Below are positions 46,950-55,638 of a stretch of 64,000 nt of DNA, piece by piece. The stretch's first letter is position 1. Each line of letters begins with the position of its first letter. The position numbers were made by a program, and so were the translations under genes. The stretch comes from DOZZ01 sp963792655 (GTDB lineage Bacteria; Acidobacteriota; Terriglobia; Bryobacterales; Bryobacteraceae), in contig CAWBWU010000011.1 in assembly GCA_963792655.1 (NCBI GenBank), forward strand, positions 310,001 to 374,000. Reading direction: 5' to 3'. Under the pieces are notes generated by a model that was not told the origin of the DNA, searched no databases, and saw only the letters and a program-made list of their open reading frames with translations.

Positions 46950-47834
46950 ATGAACAGACGACGATTTTTGATGAGCGCTGGCGCGGCATGCGTGGCGCAA
47001 ACGGCATTGGCGAAAGAGCCCGCGATCGCATTCCCGACCGACCCACGTTCGCGCATCTCAGTAGCTTCGTACCCGTTTCGCGAAGAGATCAAGCAGAGTC
47101 TTCCGTTGACCGCCTTCCCGGCAATGGTTGCCTCGCGGTTTCGCGTAAACCGCATCGAGCCATTAAGCGATCACTTCCCCACTACGGATGCCCTGTATCT
47201 CAATCAATTCAACACTGCCTTGCGCAAGGCGGCGGTGAAAGTGGTGAACATCCCGGTGAGTATGAAGAGCAGTCTCTACGACCCCGACGAAGCGAAGCGC
47301 CAAGCCGCCATTGCTGAGGCGCGGCGCTGGGTGGATATTGCGGTTGCCATCGGCTCTCCGAGCGTGCGCATCCACATCAAACCAGTGAAGAACGTCAAGC
47401 CCGACATCGCGCGCACCGTTGCCAGCCTGAAAAAAGTTGCCGCGTATGGGCGCGAGCGCGACATCGTGATCAATCTGGAGAACGACGATCCGGCAAGTGA
47501 GGACGCGGCGTTCATCGTGCCGGTTCTGAAACAGGCCGGCGACTCCTACCTGCGCGCGCTGCCTGACTTCTGCAACTCGATGCTCACCGGCAACGAAACC
47601 CAGAACTATGAAGCGGTGCGAGCCATGTTTCAGCACGCATATAACATCGCGCACGTGAAAGACTCTGAAGCCGACAACGGCAAGGTGTACCGCATCGACA
47701 TCGATCGCACGTTCGCCATCGCGAAACAAAGCGGCTATCGCGGTTACTTTTCGATGGAATGGGAAGGCGAGGGTGAGCCCTATGCAGGAACACAGAAGCT
47801 CATCGACGCGACGTTAAAGAATCTCGCGGGGTAG
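46950..47834 (+). CDS. Sugar-phosphate isomerase/epimerase-like TIM-barrel protein, Tat-exported
   Basis: 294 residues from ATG 46950. Tat-like signal NRRRFLMSAGAACVAQTALA. The xylose-isomerase-like barrel is recognisable from ISVASYPFREEI, VKVVNIPVSM, SVRIHIKPVKNV, IVINLENDDPASEDAAFIVPVL and the C-terminal GYFSMEWEGEG, with Glu/His metal ligands (LEND, HVKDSE, MEWEGE). Its export is unusual for the superfamily but common in acidobacterial and planctomycete paralogues. Divergent from the GMC dehydrogenase gene; start-to-start spacing about 55 bases, so it may share regulation. Confidence 0.85.
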   Translation: MNRRRFLMSAGAACVAQTALAKEPAIAFPTDPRSRISVASYPFREEIKQSLPLTAFPAMVASRFRVNRIEPLSDHFPTTDALYLNQFNTALRKAAVKVVNIPVSMKSSLYDPDEAKRQAAIAEARRWVDIAVAIGSPSVRIHIKPVKNVKPDIARTVASLKKVAAYGRERDIVINLENDDPASEDAAFIVPVLKQAGDSYLRALPDFCNSMLTGNETQNYEAVRAMFQHAYNIAHVKDSEADNGKVYRIDIDRTFAIAKQSGYRGYFSMEWEGEGEPYAGTQKLIDATLKNLAG

Positions 47835-47891
47835 TGGCCGAGCACTGCTCGGCCATGGTCAGAGGTGCCGCGATCACCGTATCATCGAACT

Positions 47892-48188
47892 ATGTCGAAG
47901 CTGCCTTTAGCGTTCGTGTGTTTTTTCTTGCTACTGTCGTGCGCTCAGAAAGCGCCCAAGAAGTCGCATGTGCTCGTCGGCAAGGTAGAGGCCGTCGACC
48001 CCAAAGAGAAAACGCTCACCGTCAATCACCAGAAGGTCGACAACTGGATGGACGCCATGACGATGGCGTACCCGGTGCACGATACCAACACTCTGACCAC
48101 GGTGAAGCCGGGCGATCGCATCGAAGCGAAAGTCTACGATGATGACTATTCGCTCTACGACGTCAAAGTCACGGGCAAAGCGAATTAG
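47892..48188 (+). CDS. CusF-like copper-binding lipoprotein
   Basis: 98 residues from ATG 47892. Signal and lipobox FFLLLSCAQ. The rest is the CusF/copper-binding OB-type domain: HVLVGKVEAVDPKEKTLTVNHQKVDNWMDAMTMAYPV with W and the M-x-M pair of the CusF metal site, then VKPGDRIEAKVYDDD. It would bind Cu(I) or Ag(I) in the envelope. No CusABC efflux genes are near; it stands beside sugar-oxidation genes. Short but domain is clear. Confidence 0.82.
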   Translation: MSKLPLAFVCFFLLLSCAQKAPKKSHVLVGKVEAVDPKEKTLTVNHQKVDNWMDAMTMAYPVHDTNTLTTVKPGDRIEAKVYDDDYSLYDVKVTGKAN

Positions 48189-48215
48189 ATAGCTGTTTCT
48201 GAAGATGACAGTACA

Positions 48216-48995
48216 GTGGGCCTGACGTGGAGATTGTTCGGTAGCACGACCAGTGCACTCGCGGCGTTCCTGTTCGGGTGCGTGCCAGGGTGCAGCCAAT
48301 CAACAGCAAATCGGTCAATGACGAAGACTTCCGTCCCCTTCGTCGGGTGCCCCTCATTTGGCCAGGTTGAGGTTCTCGCAGCTCCAAAGGAAACCGATAA
48401 ATCCATTGTTATCGGGGAACAGGATGCCATGGCGCTCGCCTATTACAAATCCGCGGACGGAATCACCGTCCTGGCACCAAGGGGCTGGTATTGCCAGGGA
48501 GTGTCGGGGTCGAGCGGCGCCGTTCTTTACCTCGGTCCCGGGCCTATCGTTCACAGCTCATCTGGCTGGGATGGCCTCAGCGGTGCTGCGATGGAGGTCA
48601 ACCACTTGAGCGGCGCAGCTTCCGGGCGGTATGAGATCGCAGAACTCGTTTCACGAGTCTTTCCGGCATATCGATCATTGGCCCGCCAAGTCTGGGATCT
48701 CGATTCTCCCCTTCCATCCGGCCCATATCCGAAAGACACCTTTACCTACCGCGGCAGAACGGTTGTTGAGTACAGAACTCCGGCGCAAACGGAAGGTGTG
48801 GGAAACTTCCACTCGTGGCTCGGGAAAAGCGACCTGCCGATAGCAGGCGCAGCGATTCTCCTTAGGGAACCGACGCAAGACGTGGGGACCATCCCCGATC
48901 TGCTGCTTCTCAGTGTTCGCTTTCCTGGAGACCTCTCGCGGCTTGCGCCCACGATCATTCGCTATTTCGAGGGCGAGGTCGCCCCTATCAGATGA
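48216..48995 (+). CDS. Hypothetical lipoprotein
   Basis: 259 residues from GTG 48216. N-terminus SALAAFLFGCVPGCSQ has two lipobox-like cysteines. The mature domain has ITVLAPRGWYCQGVSGSSGAVLYLGPGP (beta strands, one Cys) and a region FTYRGRTVVEYRTPAQTEGVGNFHSWLG; ends RFPGDLSRLAPTIIRYFEGEVAP. I do not recognise the family. It starts 27 bases after the CusF-like gene and could be cotranscribed, but nothing in sequence says it handles copper. Confidence 0.65.
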   Translation: MGLTWRLFGSTTSALAAFLFGCVPGCSQSTANRSMTKTSVPFVGCPSFGQVEVLAAPKETDKSIVIGEQDAMALAYYKSADGITVLAPRGWYCQGVSGSSGAVLYLGPGPIVHSSSGWDGLSGAAMEVNHLSGAASGRYEIAELVSRVFPAYRSLARQVWDLDSPLPSGPYPKDTFTYRGRTVVEYRTPAQTEGVGNFHSWLGKSDLPIAGAAILLREPTQDVGTIPDLLLLSVRFPGDLSRLAPTIIRYFEGEVAPIR

Positions 48996-49082
48996 AGGTC
49001 AGAAGCAGACTTGACCGACTGTTTATACGTGCTCAGCAGTATGCCTTCGCGTCTCGGAACAGTCCGGTTCTTTTAGAAACAG

Positions 49083-50930
49083 CTAGCTGGCGCGCACCGC
49101 GCCGGCGCGTCCATCCAGAACCTCACGCACCTTCTTGAGCAGGCCATCCGGCGTGAAAGGTTTGTGCAGCACTGCGCGCGGCGGGTCGTCTCCGTTGCCG
49201 ATGTGGCTGTCGCGATAGCCCGACATAAACAGCACCTTGCGTTCGGGATCGAGCTGCGTGACGTTTTGGCTCAGCTCAAAGCCGTTCATATTCGGCATCA
49301 CCACATCGGTCAGCACCAGATCCACGCGCGCACGGTTCTTGTTGTAGATGTCCCAGGCGTCTTTGCCGTCGCGTGCTTCGAGCACGGTGTAGCCGTTAGT
49401 CACGAGCACGGCCATCACCAGCTTGCGCACGCTGTCTTCATCGTCCGCAATCAGCACTGTCTCGGTGCCCGTCGGACCCATGCGACGTTTCTTGCGCAGG
49501 GGCTCGGGTGTTTCCTTCGCGCGCGGAAAATACATCTCGATAATGGTGCCCGCGCCCAACTGGCTATACACGTTGATATGGCCATCGTTCTGGCGGACAA
49601 TGCCATACACAATCGAGAGACCCAACCCACTTCCCTTGCCCTGCGCTTTGGTGGTGAAGAACGGCTCGAACAGGCGCGAGCGGGTGACGTTATCCATGCC
49701 CACGCCGGTATCGCTCACCACGATCATCACGTAACTGCCGCCCGGCAGACCGGGCACGCGCGGATCGCCGTTCGCTTGCATCTCCACGTTGCTGGTCTCG
49801 ATGACGAACTTGCCGCCTTTGGGCATCGCGTCTCTCGAGTTCATGGCCAGGTTGACGATCACCTGTTCGAGCTGACCAGGGTCGGACTTAATCTTGCCCA
49901 GCCCCGCACCGGGCAAAAAAATCAAGCCTACCTGATCGCCCAACAGCCGCTTCAGCATCGTATCCATGTTGGCCAGCAGCGCGTTCACATCCAGAACCTG
50001 CGCTTGCACTAACTGGCCGCGGCTGAGAGCGAGCAGTTGCCGCGTCAAGCCGGCCGCGCGTTCGGCGGCAACGAAAATTTCCTCCGCAAAACGGCGAAGC
50101 GGATTAGTGTTCTCCATCTCGGCTCGCAACATTTCGCTGTAGCCGGTGATGACGGTCAGCAGGTTGTTGAAGTCGCCGGCAACACCGCCCGCGAGCCTTC
50201 CGATCGCGTCCATACTCTGTGACTGCGTAAGCTGATCCTGAACCTGGCGGCGCTTGGTCACATCGCGCAGCAGCAGCACGGCTCCCGTGATCTTGCCGTT
50301 CTCGTCGCGGATCGGCGCGGCGCTTTCTTCGAGCGACACCTGGCTGCCTTCGCGCGGCCCGAACAGACCGGACTTGCCCGCCTGCAGCACGTCGCCGTTC
50401 TTCAACACCGTATCGAGCGACAACGCTTCAGTCGCACCCGTTTGTTCGTTACGCAAGACGAAGACGTCGGTTGCCGATTTGGCGCGCGCTTCTTCGAGCG
50501 TGAGCCCGCACAGCGCCGTCGCTGAAGGATTCAGGAACGTGATGCAGCCTTGCTTGTCGGTGACCACCACCGCGTCGCTGATACTCGAAAGCATCGCTGC
50601 CGAACGCTGCTGGCTCGACCGCATCTCGTGCGTGAGTTGGACGATCAGAACTTCCAGTGCGGTGAACGTCGCAACGCGAATCGCAGCATGCCAGTCGGTC
50701 AAGCAGTTTGGGACATAGATGTAACTCACCAGCGCCACCGCAAACACCACGGCGGCATAACCACCTTCGCGCCCGAACCAGCGCGCGCTGATCAGCACCG
50801 CGGCGATGAACGGCAGCAGGTAGTTCGGCTCGATGAACGGCCCGAGCAATTTGGAAGAGCCCAGAGCCGCGATGGTCAGCAGAAAAACCGAACCGTAGAG
50901 AATGACGAGCCTGCGCGTCTCAGATGCCAT
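49083..50930 (-). CDS. Hybrid sensor protein (4TM-PAS-HisKA-HATPase-REC) lacking the phospho-acceptor histidine
   Basis: 615 residues. Residues 8-100 have about four membrane helices; 108-225 is a PAS domain (ISDAVVVTDKQGCITFLNPSATALCGLTLEEARA); 235-310 HisKA; 345-470 HATPase with N-box VNLAMNSRDAM, DTGVGMD and GKGSGLGLSIVYG; 490-610 receiver with acidic pocket ADDED, Asp542 in LTDVVMPNMNG, and HKPF lysine. In HisKA the motif RLAGGVAGDFNNLL has Gly252 (codon GGC, 50177-50175) where the family has His (VAHDFNNLL). A one-base error cannot turn CAC/CAT into GGC. So it may be a pseudokinase-type receiver hybrid, or phosphorylates only via partners. No partner gene adjacent. Confidence 0.92.
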   Translation of the reverse strand: MASETRRLVILYGSVFLLTIAALGSSKLLGPFIEPNYLLPFIAAVLISARWFGREGGYAAVVFAVALVSYIYVPNCLTDWHAAIRVATFTALEVLIVQLTHEMRSSQQRSAAMLSSISDAVVVTDKQGCITFLNPSATALCGLTLEEARAKSATDVFVLRNEQTGATEALSLDTVLKNGDVLQAGKSGLFGPREGSQVSLEESAAPIRDENGKITGAVLLLRDVTKRRQVQDQLTQSQSMDAIGRLAGGVAGDFNNLLTVITGYSEMLRAEMENTNPLRRFAEEIFVAAERAAGLTRQLLALSRGQLVQAQVLDVNALLANMDTMLKRLLGDQVGLIFLPGAGLGKIKSDPGQLEQVIVNLAMNSRDAMPKGGKFVIETSNVEMQANGDPRVPGLPGGSYVMIVVSDTGVGMDNVTRSRLFEPFFTTKAQGKGSGLGLSIVYGIVRQNDGHINVYSQLGAGTIIEMYFPRAKETPEPLRKKRRMGPTGTETVLIADDEDSVRKLVMAVLVTNGYTVLEARDGKDAWDIYNKNRARVDLVLTDVVMPNMNGFELSQNVTQLDPERKVLFMSGYRDSHIGNGDDPPRAVLHKPFTPDGLLKKVREVLDGRAGAVRAS

Positions 50931-51155
50931 GCAATGGGGCCATATTCATGCTAACGGAAAATCGCGCGGCCTTCCCGCGCTCTCGTCGTGAAACACCGCT
51001 TGCTCACGCGCGCGGCACGTAAAGCCGGCCCCGTCAGAGGCGCGACTGAGGGAGCGCATTGGCCCGGGTTCGGATTTTTGGAATGCGTGAGCATTCGACC
51101 TTGAGGACGCCAGCACTGCACATGCTTCAACGCAGTTTTAGGACACACGAGCACG
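50931..51155. other. Intergenic region with a diverged palindrome-family arm
   Basis: 225 bases with no gene, between the divergently... more exactly tandem minus-strand starts/ends of the hybrid kinase (start 50930) and the acyltransferase (end 51156). It contains GTCAGAGGCGCGACTGAGGG (51033-51052), closely like the arm of the palindrome at 6058-6127, and other GC-rich repetitive-looking sequence (CACGCGCGCGGCACG near 51005). No promoter could be read confidently. Confidence 0.5.
51037..51060. repeat. Palindromic repeat family, single arm (copy C)
   Basis: GAGGCGCGACTGAGGGAGCG (51037-51056) followed by CATT lines up with GAGGCACGACCGTAAGGGAG plus TGCAT of copy A, with two transitions and a two-base gap. 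No clear inverted partner was found within 100 bases, so this is a half-element or a decayed copy. Confidence 0.55.
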
Positions 51156-52058
51156 TCAGTAGAGTGCCGGCTCTCCCGCGGGGCGCGTCTTCCATCGCCG
51201 GTGAATCCAGAGCCACTGGCCCTCGTGTTCGCGAATCGCCTGTTCTACCGAACGTTGAATAGACGCGGTGTCAGCAACAGCTTCACCCGTCATAGGAATC
51301 TCCGGGTAGAAGGTGAGCACGTACCGCTTTTCGTCTGCCGACCAGAACGCGAAGCCGGGCACCACAGCCGCGCCACTGCGAGCCGCCAGCTTTGCAAAGC
51401 TGATGTTCGTCGAAGCCGGGACTCCGAAGAACTCGACGAACGCGCCCTCGCCAGCGAGCGAGTTGTGATCGACAAGAATGCCAACGGCCTCGTTGCGAGC
51501 CAGTGCCTTCAGCACCGGCCGCAGGAAGTCCTTTTTAGCCAGAATGGTGTTGCCCGACAACGCGCGCCGCTTCTCCACGAAACTTTCGAGCAGCGGATTA
51601 TCAAGCGGACGCACCAGAACGTTCATGGGGCGCGATAACAGAGCGTGGGCAAACGCGCTCAACTCCCAGTTGCCCAAATGGCCCGTTGCGAACAACACGC
51701 CTTTGCCGCGGGCGTGGGCCTGCTCCAGGTTGTGAAACCCTTCATAGCGAATCCAGCGCGCGACATTGTGCTTGTCGATGGATGGAAACTTCGCGAAGGC
51801 CGTGAGCATGCGTCCGAGCGAAGCAAACACTTCGTCGAGCAATGCATCACGGCGCGGCTGCGCCATGCCCGGAGAAACCAGCAGCAGGTTGCGATGACCG
51901 ACACTGCGCAGACGCGGAGCTACTTTATCTAGCGTCCGTGCAGCCAGCGCAGCCGCGCGCTCGGCGATCCCTCGCGGCAGCCAGCGCAGCACTCCCACAA
52001 CGCCACGTGCGACCAGATATTCGGACCAGTTTCGAAATGCCGAGCGCGAGCGGGGCAC
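51156..52058 (-). CDS. Lipid A / lysophospholipid acyltransferase (LpxL/HtrB family)
   Basis: 300 residues from GTG 52058. N-terminal hydrophobic/helix WSEYLVARGVVGVLRWLP, catalytic GHLGNWE (HxxxWE form of HX4D/E), then ILAKKDFLRPVLKALARNEAVGILVDHNS, typical LpxL/LpxM. It transfers an acyl chain to lipid A or related lipid at the inner membrane. GTG start lies three bases after the mnmA stop at 52062 on the same strand, so it is probably in the iscS-mnmA-acyltransferase operon. Supports a Gram-negative-type envelope. Confidence 0.88.
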   Translation of the reverse strand: MPRSRSAFRNWSEYLVARGVVGVLRWLPRGIAERAAALAARTLDKVAPRLRSVGHRNLLLVSPGMAQPRRDALLDEVFASLGRMLTAFAKFPSIDKHNVARWIRYEGFHNLEQAHARGKGVLFATGHLGNWELSAFAHALLSRPMNVLVRPLDNPLLESFVEKRRALSGNTILAKKDFLRPVLKALARNEAVGILVDHNSLAGEGAFVEFFGVPASTNISFAKLAARSGAAVVPGFAFWSADEKRYVLTFYPEIPMTGEAVADTASIQRSVEQAIREHEGQWLWIHRRWKTRPAGEPALY

Positions 52059-52061
52059 GCG

Positions 52062-53169
52062 CTATTCGATCCAGCCGCCGCCGAGCACCAGGTCTGCCTG
52101 GTAGAACACGGCAGCCTGGCCCGGCGTGATGGCGCGCTGCGGTTCGTCGAAGCGCACTTCCACGCGATGCGATCCGCGCAGGGTACAGCGTCGCCGCTGC
52201 CGGAAGGTGGCGATGCCGAATCTTCACTTCGGCGCGCACGGGCGCCGTAAGCTCCTCGATCGCAATCCAATTCACATCGCGAGCGGTGAGCGAGGCCCGC
52301 AGCAGTTGGTCGTTCGAGCCGACCGTTACGGTCTGTGTCTGCGGATCCGTCGCAATGACGTAGAGCGGATCGGGCGCGGAAATCCCCAGCCCCTTGCGTT
52401 GACCAACTGTGAAGCGATGTACGCCTTCGTGCTGCCCGCGCGACGCGCCGCTGGTGTCGATGATCTGCCCCGCGGATTCCGGCGAAGGACGCTCCTTGTC
52501 TTTCAGATACGCGTCGATAAACTGTGCGTAGTCGCCATTCGGCACGAAGCAGATTTCATAACTCTCGCCTTTATCGGCCACGGCAAGTTCCATCTCGCGC
52601 GCCATCTCGCGCACCTCGGCTTTGGTGCGGCCGCCGAGGGGAAACAGCGTTCGCGCGAGCTGCGGCTGCGTGAGGCCAAACAGGAAGTAAGTCTGATCCT
52701 TCGTCGCGTCTACGGCGCGGCGCATCTCATAGCGCCCAGTCTCCGCGTTGTGCGTGATGCGCGCATAATGGCCCGTTGCGATGTGATGCGCGCCCACGGC
52801 ATCGGCCATGTCGAGAAACTGATCGAACTTGATGAAGTTGTTGCAAAGCGTGCACGGGACCGGCGTGCGGCCAGCGAGGTAGTCGGCAACGAACGGCTCC
52901 ACCACGTGCTCTTCAAACTGCTTCTCGAAATTAACGACGTAGAACGGAATCTGAAACTGCTCGGCCACACGGCGTGCATCGTACACATCGTCGAGCGAAC
53001 AGCAGCGGCCGGTCGCCTGATCGCTAGCGAGTTCAGGCAGGCGGCGCTGGTTCCACAACTGCATCGTCATACCCACGACGTTGTGGCCCTCGCGCACCAG
53101 CATGCCCGCCACTGCGGAGCTATCGACACCGCCGGACATCGCGACAGCAATTGGCTGCGTCTCAGGCAT
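52062..53169 (-). CDS. mnmA: tRNA-specific 2-thiouridylase MnmA (one frameshift)
   Basis: About 369 residues from ATG 53169, overlapping the iscS stop. PP-loop VAMSGGVDSSAVAGML binds ATP; catalytic Cys in RTPVPCTLCNNFIKFD and second Cys in GESYEICFVPNGDY; GHYARI and RFTVGQRKGLGIS follow. It thiolates U34 of Lys, Glu and Gln tRNAs using sulfur relayed from the cysteine desulfurase encoded upstream. A shift near 52205 moves the end to the correct frame, VEVRFDEPQRAITPGQAA and VLGGGWIE, with stop at 52062-52064. Confidence 0.94.
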
Positions 53170-54304
53170 GCGCAAAACTCCGGTAGCGCGGCGCGATGCT
53201 GCGCAGGTGCGCGGCGGACTCGGCAACAGCGGCCACCAGCGCATCCACCTGTTCCGCGGTGTTGCCTGCGCCCAATGAAAAACGCACCGACGAACGCGCA
53301 GCACGGGCATCCAAGCCGATGGCAGTGAGTACATGCGACGGCTCGACGGCGCCGCTCGAACAAGCTGATCCGCTCGAGACAGCGAAGCCGCGCAGATCGA
53401 GCGCGATCACCATCGGCTCACCCTCGATACCCGTGAAAGAAATGTTCGATGTATTCGGCAAGCGCGGGCTGCCGGCGCAGTTCACGATCGCGTCGGGCAC
53501 TTGTGCCAACACGCCACGCTCAAATCTGTCGCGCAGTTCTGCAAGATCCTGCAGCGGCAATGTACTCGCAACACCCAGACCAACCGCTCCGGGGACATTC
53601 TCGGTGCCTGGCCGGCGCTCACGCTCGTGGTGCCCGCCGAACGTAATGGCCGGCAGGGCAAAGCCCTCGCGCACATACAAGGCTCCGATGCCCTTGGGCG
53701 CGCCCATCTTGTGGCCGCTGATCGAGTAAAGATCGGTCCCGATCGAGCGCACGTCCACGTGCATCCGTCCGGGCGCCTGCACACCGTCCGAATGCATAGC
53801 TGCGCCAGCCTCCCGCGCGATCGCGGCGATCTCGTGCACGGGCTGCACAGTGCCGATCTCGTTGTTCGCATGCATCACCGAAATCAGACGCGTGTCCGCC
53901 CGGAGTGCGCGCTGCACATCGTCCGGCTCCACGACGCCGCTGCGTCCTACCGGTAGATACGTGACCTGCATGCCACGCTTCTCTAACGCAGCGAAGCAGT
54001 TCAACACAGCGGGATGTTCGATCGCTGTCGTAATCGCATGCCCTTCGCGCGCTGCCAGCGTGCCGAAGATGGCCAGATTATTCGATTCGGTGCCGCCGCT
54101 GGTAAACACAATCTCGCGCGGCATTGCGCCGACGCGTGTTGCGATCTGCCGCCGCGCCGTTTCGAGCGCCTGCTTCGAACGCTGCCCGAAATAGTGAATG
54201 CTCGACGCGTTACCATACACTTCGGCCATGCTTCCGGTCACGGCCTGGAGCACTTCCGGCGCGACCGGTGTCGTTGCGTTGTGGTCGAAGTAATACCGCT
54301 GCAC
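53162..54304 (-). CDS. iscS: Cysteine desulfurase (IscS/NifS)
   Basis: 380 residues from GTG 54304. YYFDHNATTPVAPEV, FTSGGTESNNLAIFG, HANNEIGTVQPV, PLP lysine in YSISGHKMGAPKGIGALYVR, and active-site Cys in AVSSGSACSSG. It transfers sulfur from cysteine to acceptors; adjacency and overlap (eight bases) with mnmA argue for a role in tRNA thiolation, and no iscU is nearby. Divergent from the SAM hydrolase, 17 bases apart. Confidence 0.94.
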   Translation of the reverse strand: MQRYYFDHNATTPVAPEVLQAVTGSMAEVYGNASSIHYFGQRSKQALETARRQIATRVGAMPREIVFTSGGTESNNLAIFGTLAAREGHAITTAIEHPAVLNCFAALEKRGMQVTYLPVGRSGVVEPDDVQRALRADTRLISVMHANNEIGTVQPVHEIAAIAREAGAAMHSDGVQAPGRMHVDVRSIGTDLYSISGHKMGAPKGIGALYVREGFALPAITFGGHHERERRPGTENVPGAVGLGVASTLPLQDLAELRDRFERGVLAQVPDAIVNCAGSPRLPNTSNISFTGIEGEPMVIALDLRGFAVSSGSACSSGAVEPSHVLTAIGLDARAARSSVRFSLGAGNTAEQVDALVAAVAESAAHLRSIAPRYRSFAHA

Positions 54305-54321
54305 TTTCTTTCAGTTTATCA

Positions 54322-55116
54322 ATGGCGACTGTTGCAAACATAACGCTCACGACTGACTTCGGCCTTGTCGATCACTATGTCGGCACCATGAAAGGCGTGA
54401 TTGCTTCGATCTGTCCCGAAGCGCGCGTCATCGACATCAGTCACGGCGTGCCGGCGTATGCATTAGGCGATGGCGCTTTCGTGATTGCGCAAGCCTGGCG
54501 CTACTTCCCGCCGGGCACCGTTCACGTCGTCGTCGTTGATCCCGGCGTCGGCAGTTCGCGGCGGCCCATTTTGCTGCACGCTGACGGACAATTCTTCGTC
54601 GCGCCTGACAACGGTGTGCTGTCGCTCGTGATGAGCAGCGCGCAAGAACAATCGGTGCGCTGGATCAACGCGACCGAATATTTTCTGCCAGAGGTGAGTC
54701 AAACCTTTCACGGGCGAGACATCTTCGCCGCCGTCGGCGCACATCTTGCGGCGGGGGTTGACGCCGTGAAGCTTGGCCCCGTCATTGACGATGCCGTGCG
54801 GCTGCCGATGCATCAGCCTCAGCAAACGGAAAATGGCTGGCGCGGCGCGATCATCTACGTCGACAAGTTCGGCAACCTGATCACCAACATCAAAGCCCCG
54901 TTATCGAGCGGTGCATTCACGCTGGTCGCCGGTGAGCACACGATCAGCACCTACGCGCGAAGCTATTCGGAGACGGCGCCGGGCGAGCTATTCGTGATCG
55001 GCGGAAGTTCCGGCTTCCTCGAGATCTCCACCGCGCAAGCCTCCGCCGCCCTGCTGCTCGGCATCGGCGCCGGGGCCCTCATCGAGTTGTACTTCAGCGG
55101 GCCGGAAAAAGCTTAA
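54322..55116 (+). CDS. S-adenosylmethionine hydroxide adenosyltransferase-type protein (DUF62)
   Basis: 264 residues from ATG 54322. ITLTTDFGLVDHYVGTMKGVI, DISHGVPAYALGDGAF, VHVVVVDPGVGSSRRPI, FVAPDNGVLS and FHGRDIFAAVGAHLAAG are the DUF62 motifs; the Asp-Arg-His set for SAM hydrolysis is present. Produces adenosine and methionine from SAM and water. Divergent from iscS. The end overlaps the tail of the rsmD open frame by 129 bases on the opposite strand, which suggests rsmD should end earlier. Confidence 0.9.
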   Translation: MATVANITLTTDFGLVDHYVGTMKGVIASICPEARVIDISHGVPAYALGDGAFVIAQAWRYFPPGTVHVVVVDPGVGSSRRPILLHADGQFFVAPDNGVLSLVMSSAQEQSVRWINATEYFLPEVSQTFHGRDIFAAVGAHLAAGVDAVKLGPVIDDAVRLPMHQPQQTENGWRGAIIYVDKFGNLITNIKAPLSSGAFTLVAGEHTISTYARSYSETAPGELFVIGGSSGFLEISTAQASAALLLGIGAGALIELYFSGPEKA

Positions 55117-55638
55117 CGAGTTATCGCCCTGCCGCAACATGCGCGTGCGGCGCAGCGGAGCAAAAGATTCACCGAGCGCAAAATGACGCGAGTGTTGCGC
55201 GATCACCAGACGCGGCGGATTGCGCGCAAGAATTTCCAAAGCGAGCTGATACTCCTGCTCACGCGTGAAAGGCGGGTCGAGAAAGATGATGTCCGCCCGT
55301 TGACGGCCCAGCGTTTGCGACACCGCGCCCTTCACCACCATGGCGCGGGCTGCTAGGCCGAGTGATGCCAGGTTCTCCTCAATGATTCGCGCCGCGGCCG
55401 CGTTCTTCTCGAGAAAGATGCAATACGCGGCGCCGCGACTCAGTGCTTCGATGCCCACCGCGCCCGTGCCCGCATATGCATCGAGAAAGGTGACACCATC
55501 CAATTCCGCATTGAGAATATTGAACAGCGCCTCGCGCAACCGGTCCGGGGTTGGCCGGACATCGCTGCCCGGCAAGCTCTTCAAATGTCGTGACCGGAAC
55601 TCGCCGGCGATGACTCGCATGCTTCTATTGGAACTCAC
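54988..55638 (-). CDS. rsmD: 16S rRNA (guanine966-N2)-methyltransferase RsmD (tail suspect)
   Basis: 216 residues as read. MRVIAGEFRSRHLKSLPGSDVRPTPDRLREALFNIL, DAYAGTGAVGIEALSRGAA and FLDPPFT are standard RsmD (SAM site and NPPY-like DPPF). The family is about 190 residues and ends near SLSFFRR. Here a tail AEVQLDEGPGADAEQQGG and beyond is antisense to the SAM hydrolase; a one-base shift after LSFFRP would place a stop near 55090. The start may be GTG 55638 or ATG 55620; homology favours the latter. Downstream of the BNR gene on the same strand. Confidence 0.9.
   Translation of the reverse strand: MSSNRSMRVIAGEFRSRHLKSLPGSDVRPTPDRLREALFNILNAELDGVTFLDAYAGTGAVGIEALSRGAAYCIFLEKNAAAARIIEENLASLGLAARAMVVKGAVSQTLGRQRADIIFLDPPFTREQEYQLALEILARNPPRLVIAQHSRHFALGESFAPLRRTRMLRQGDNSLSFFRPAEVQLDEGPGADAEQQGGGGLRGGDLEEAGTSADHE

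Noticed and set aside
52126..53328. Plus-strand open frame of 400 codons opposite mnmA
   Set aside because: Arg/His-rich, no motifs, fully explained by mnmA and iscS on the other strand.
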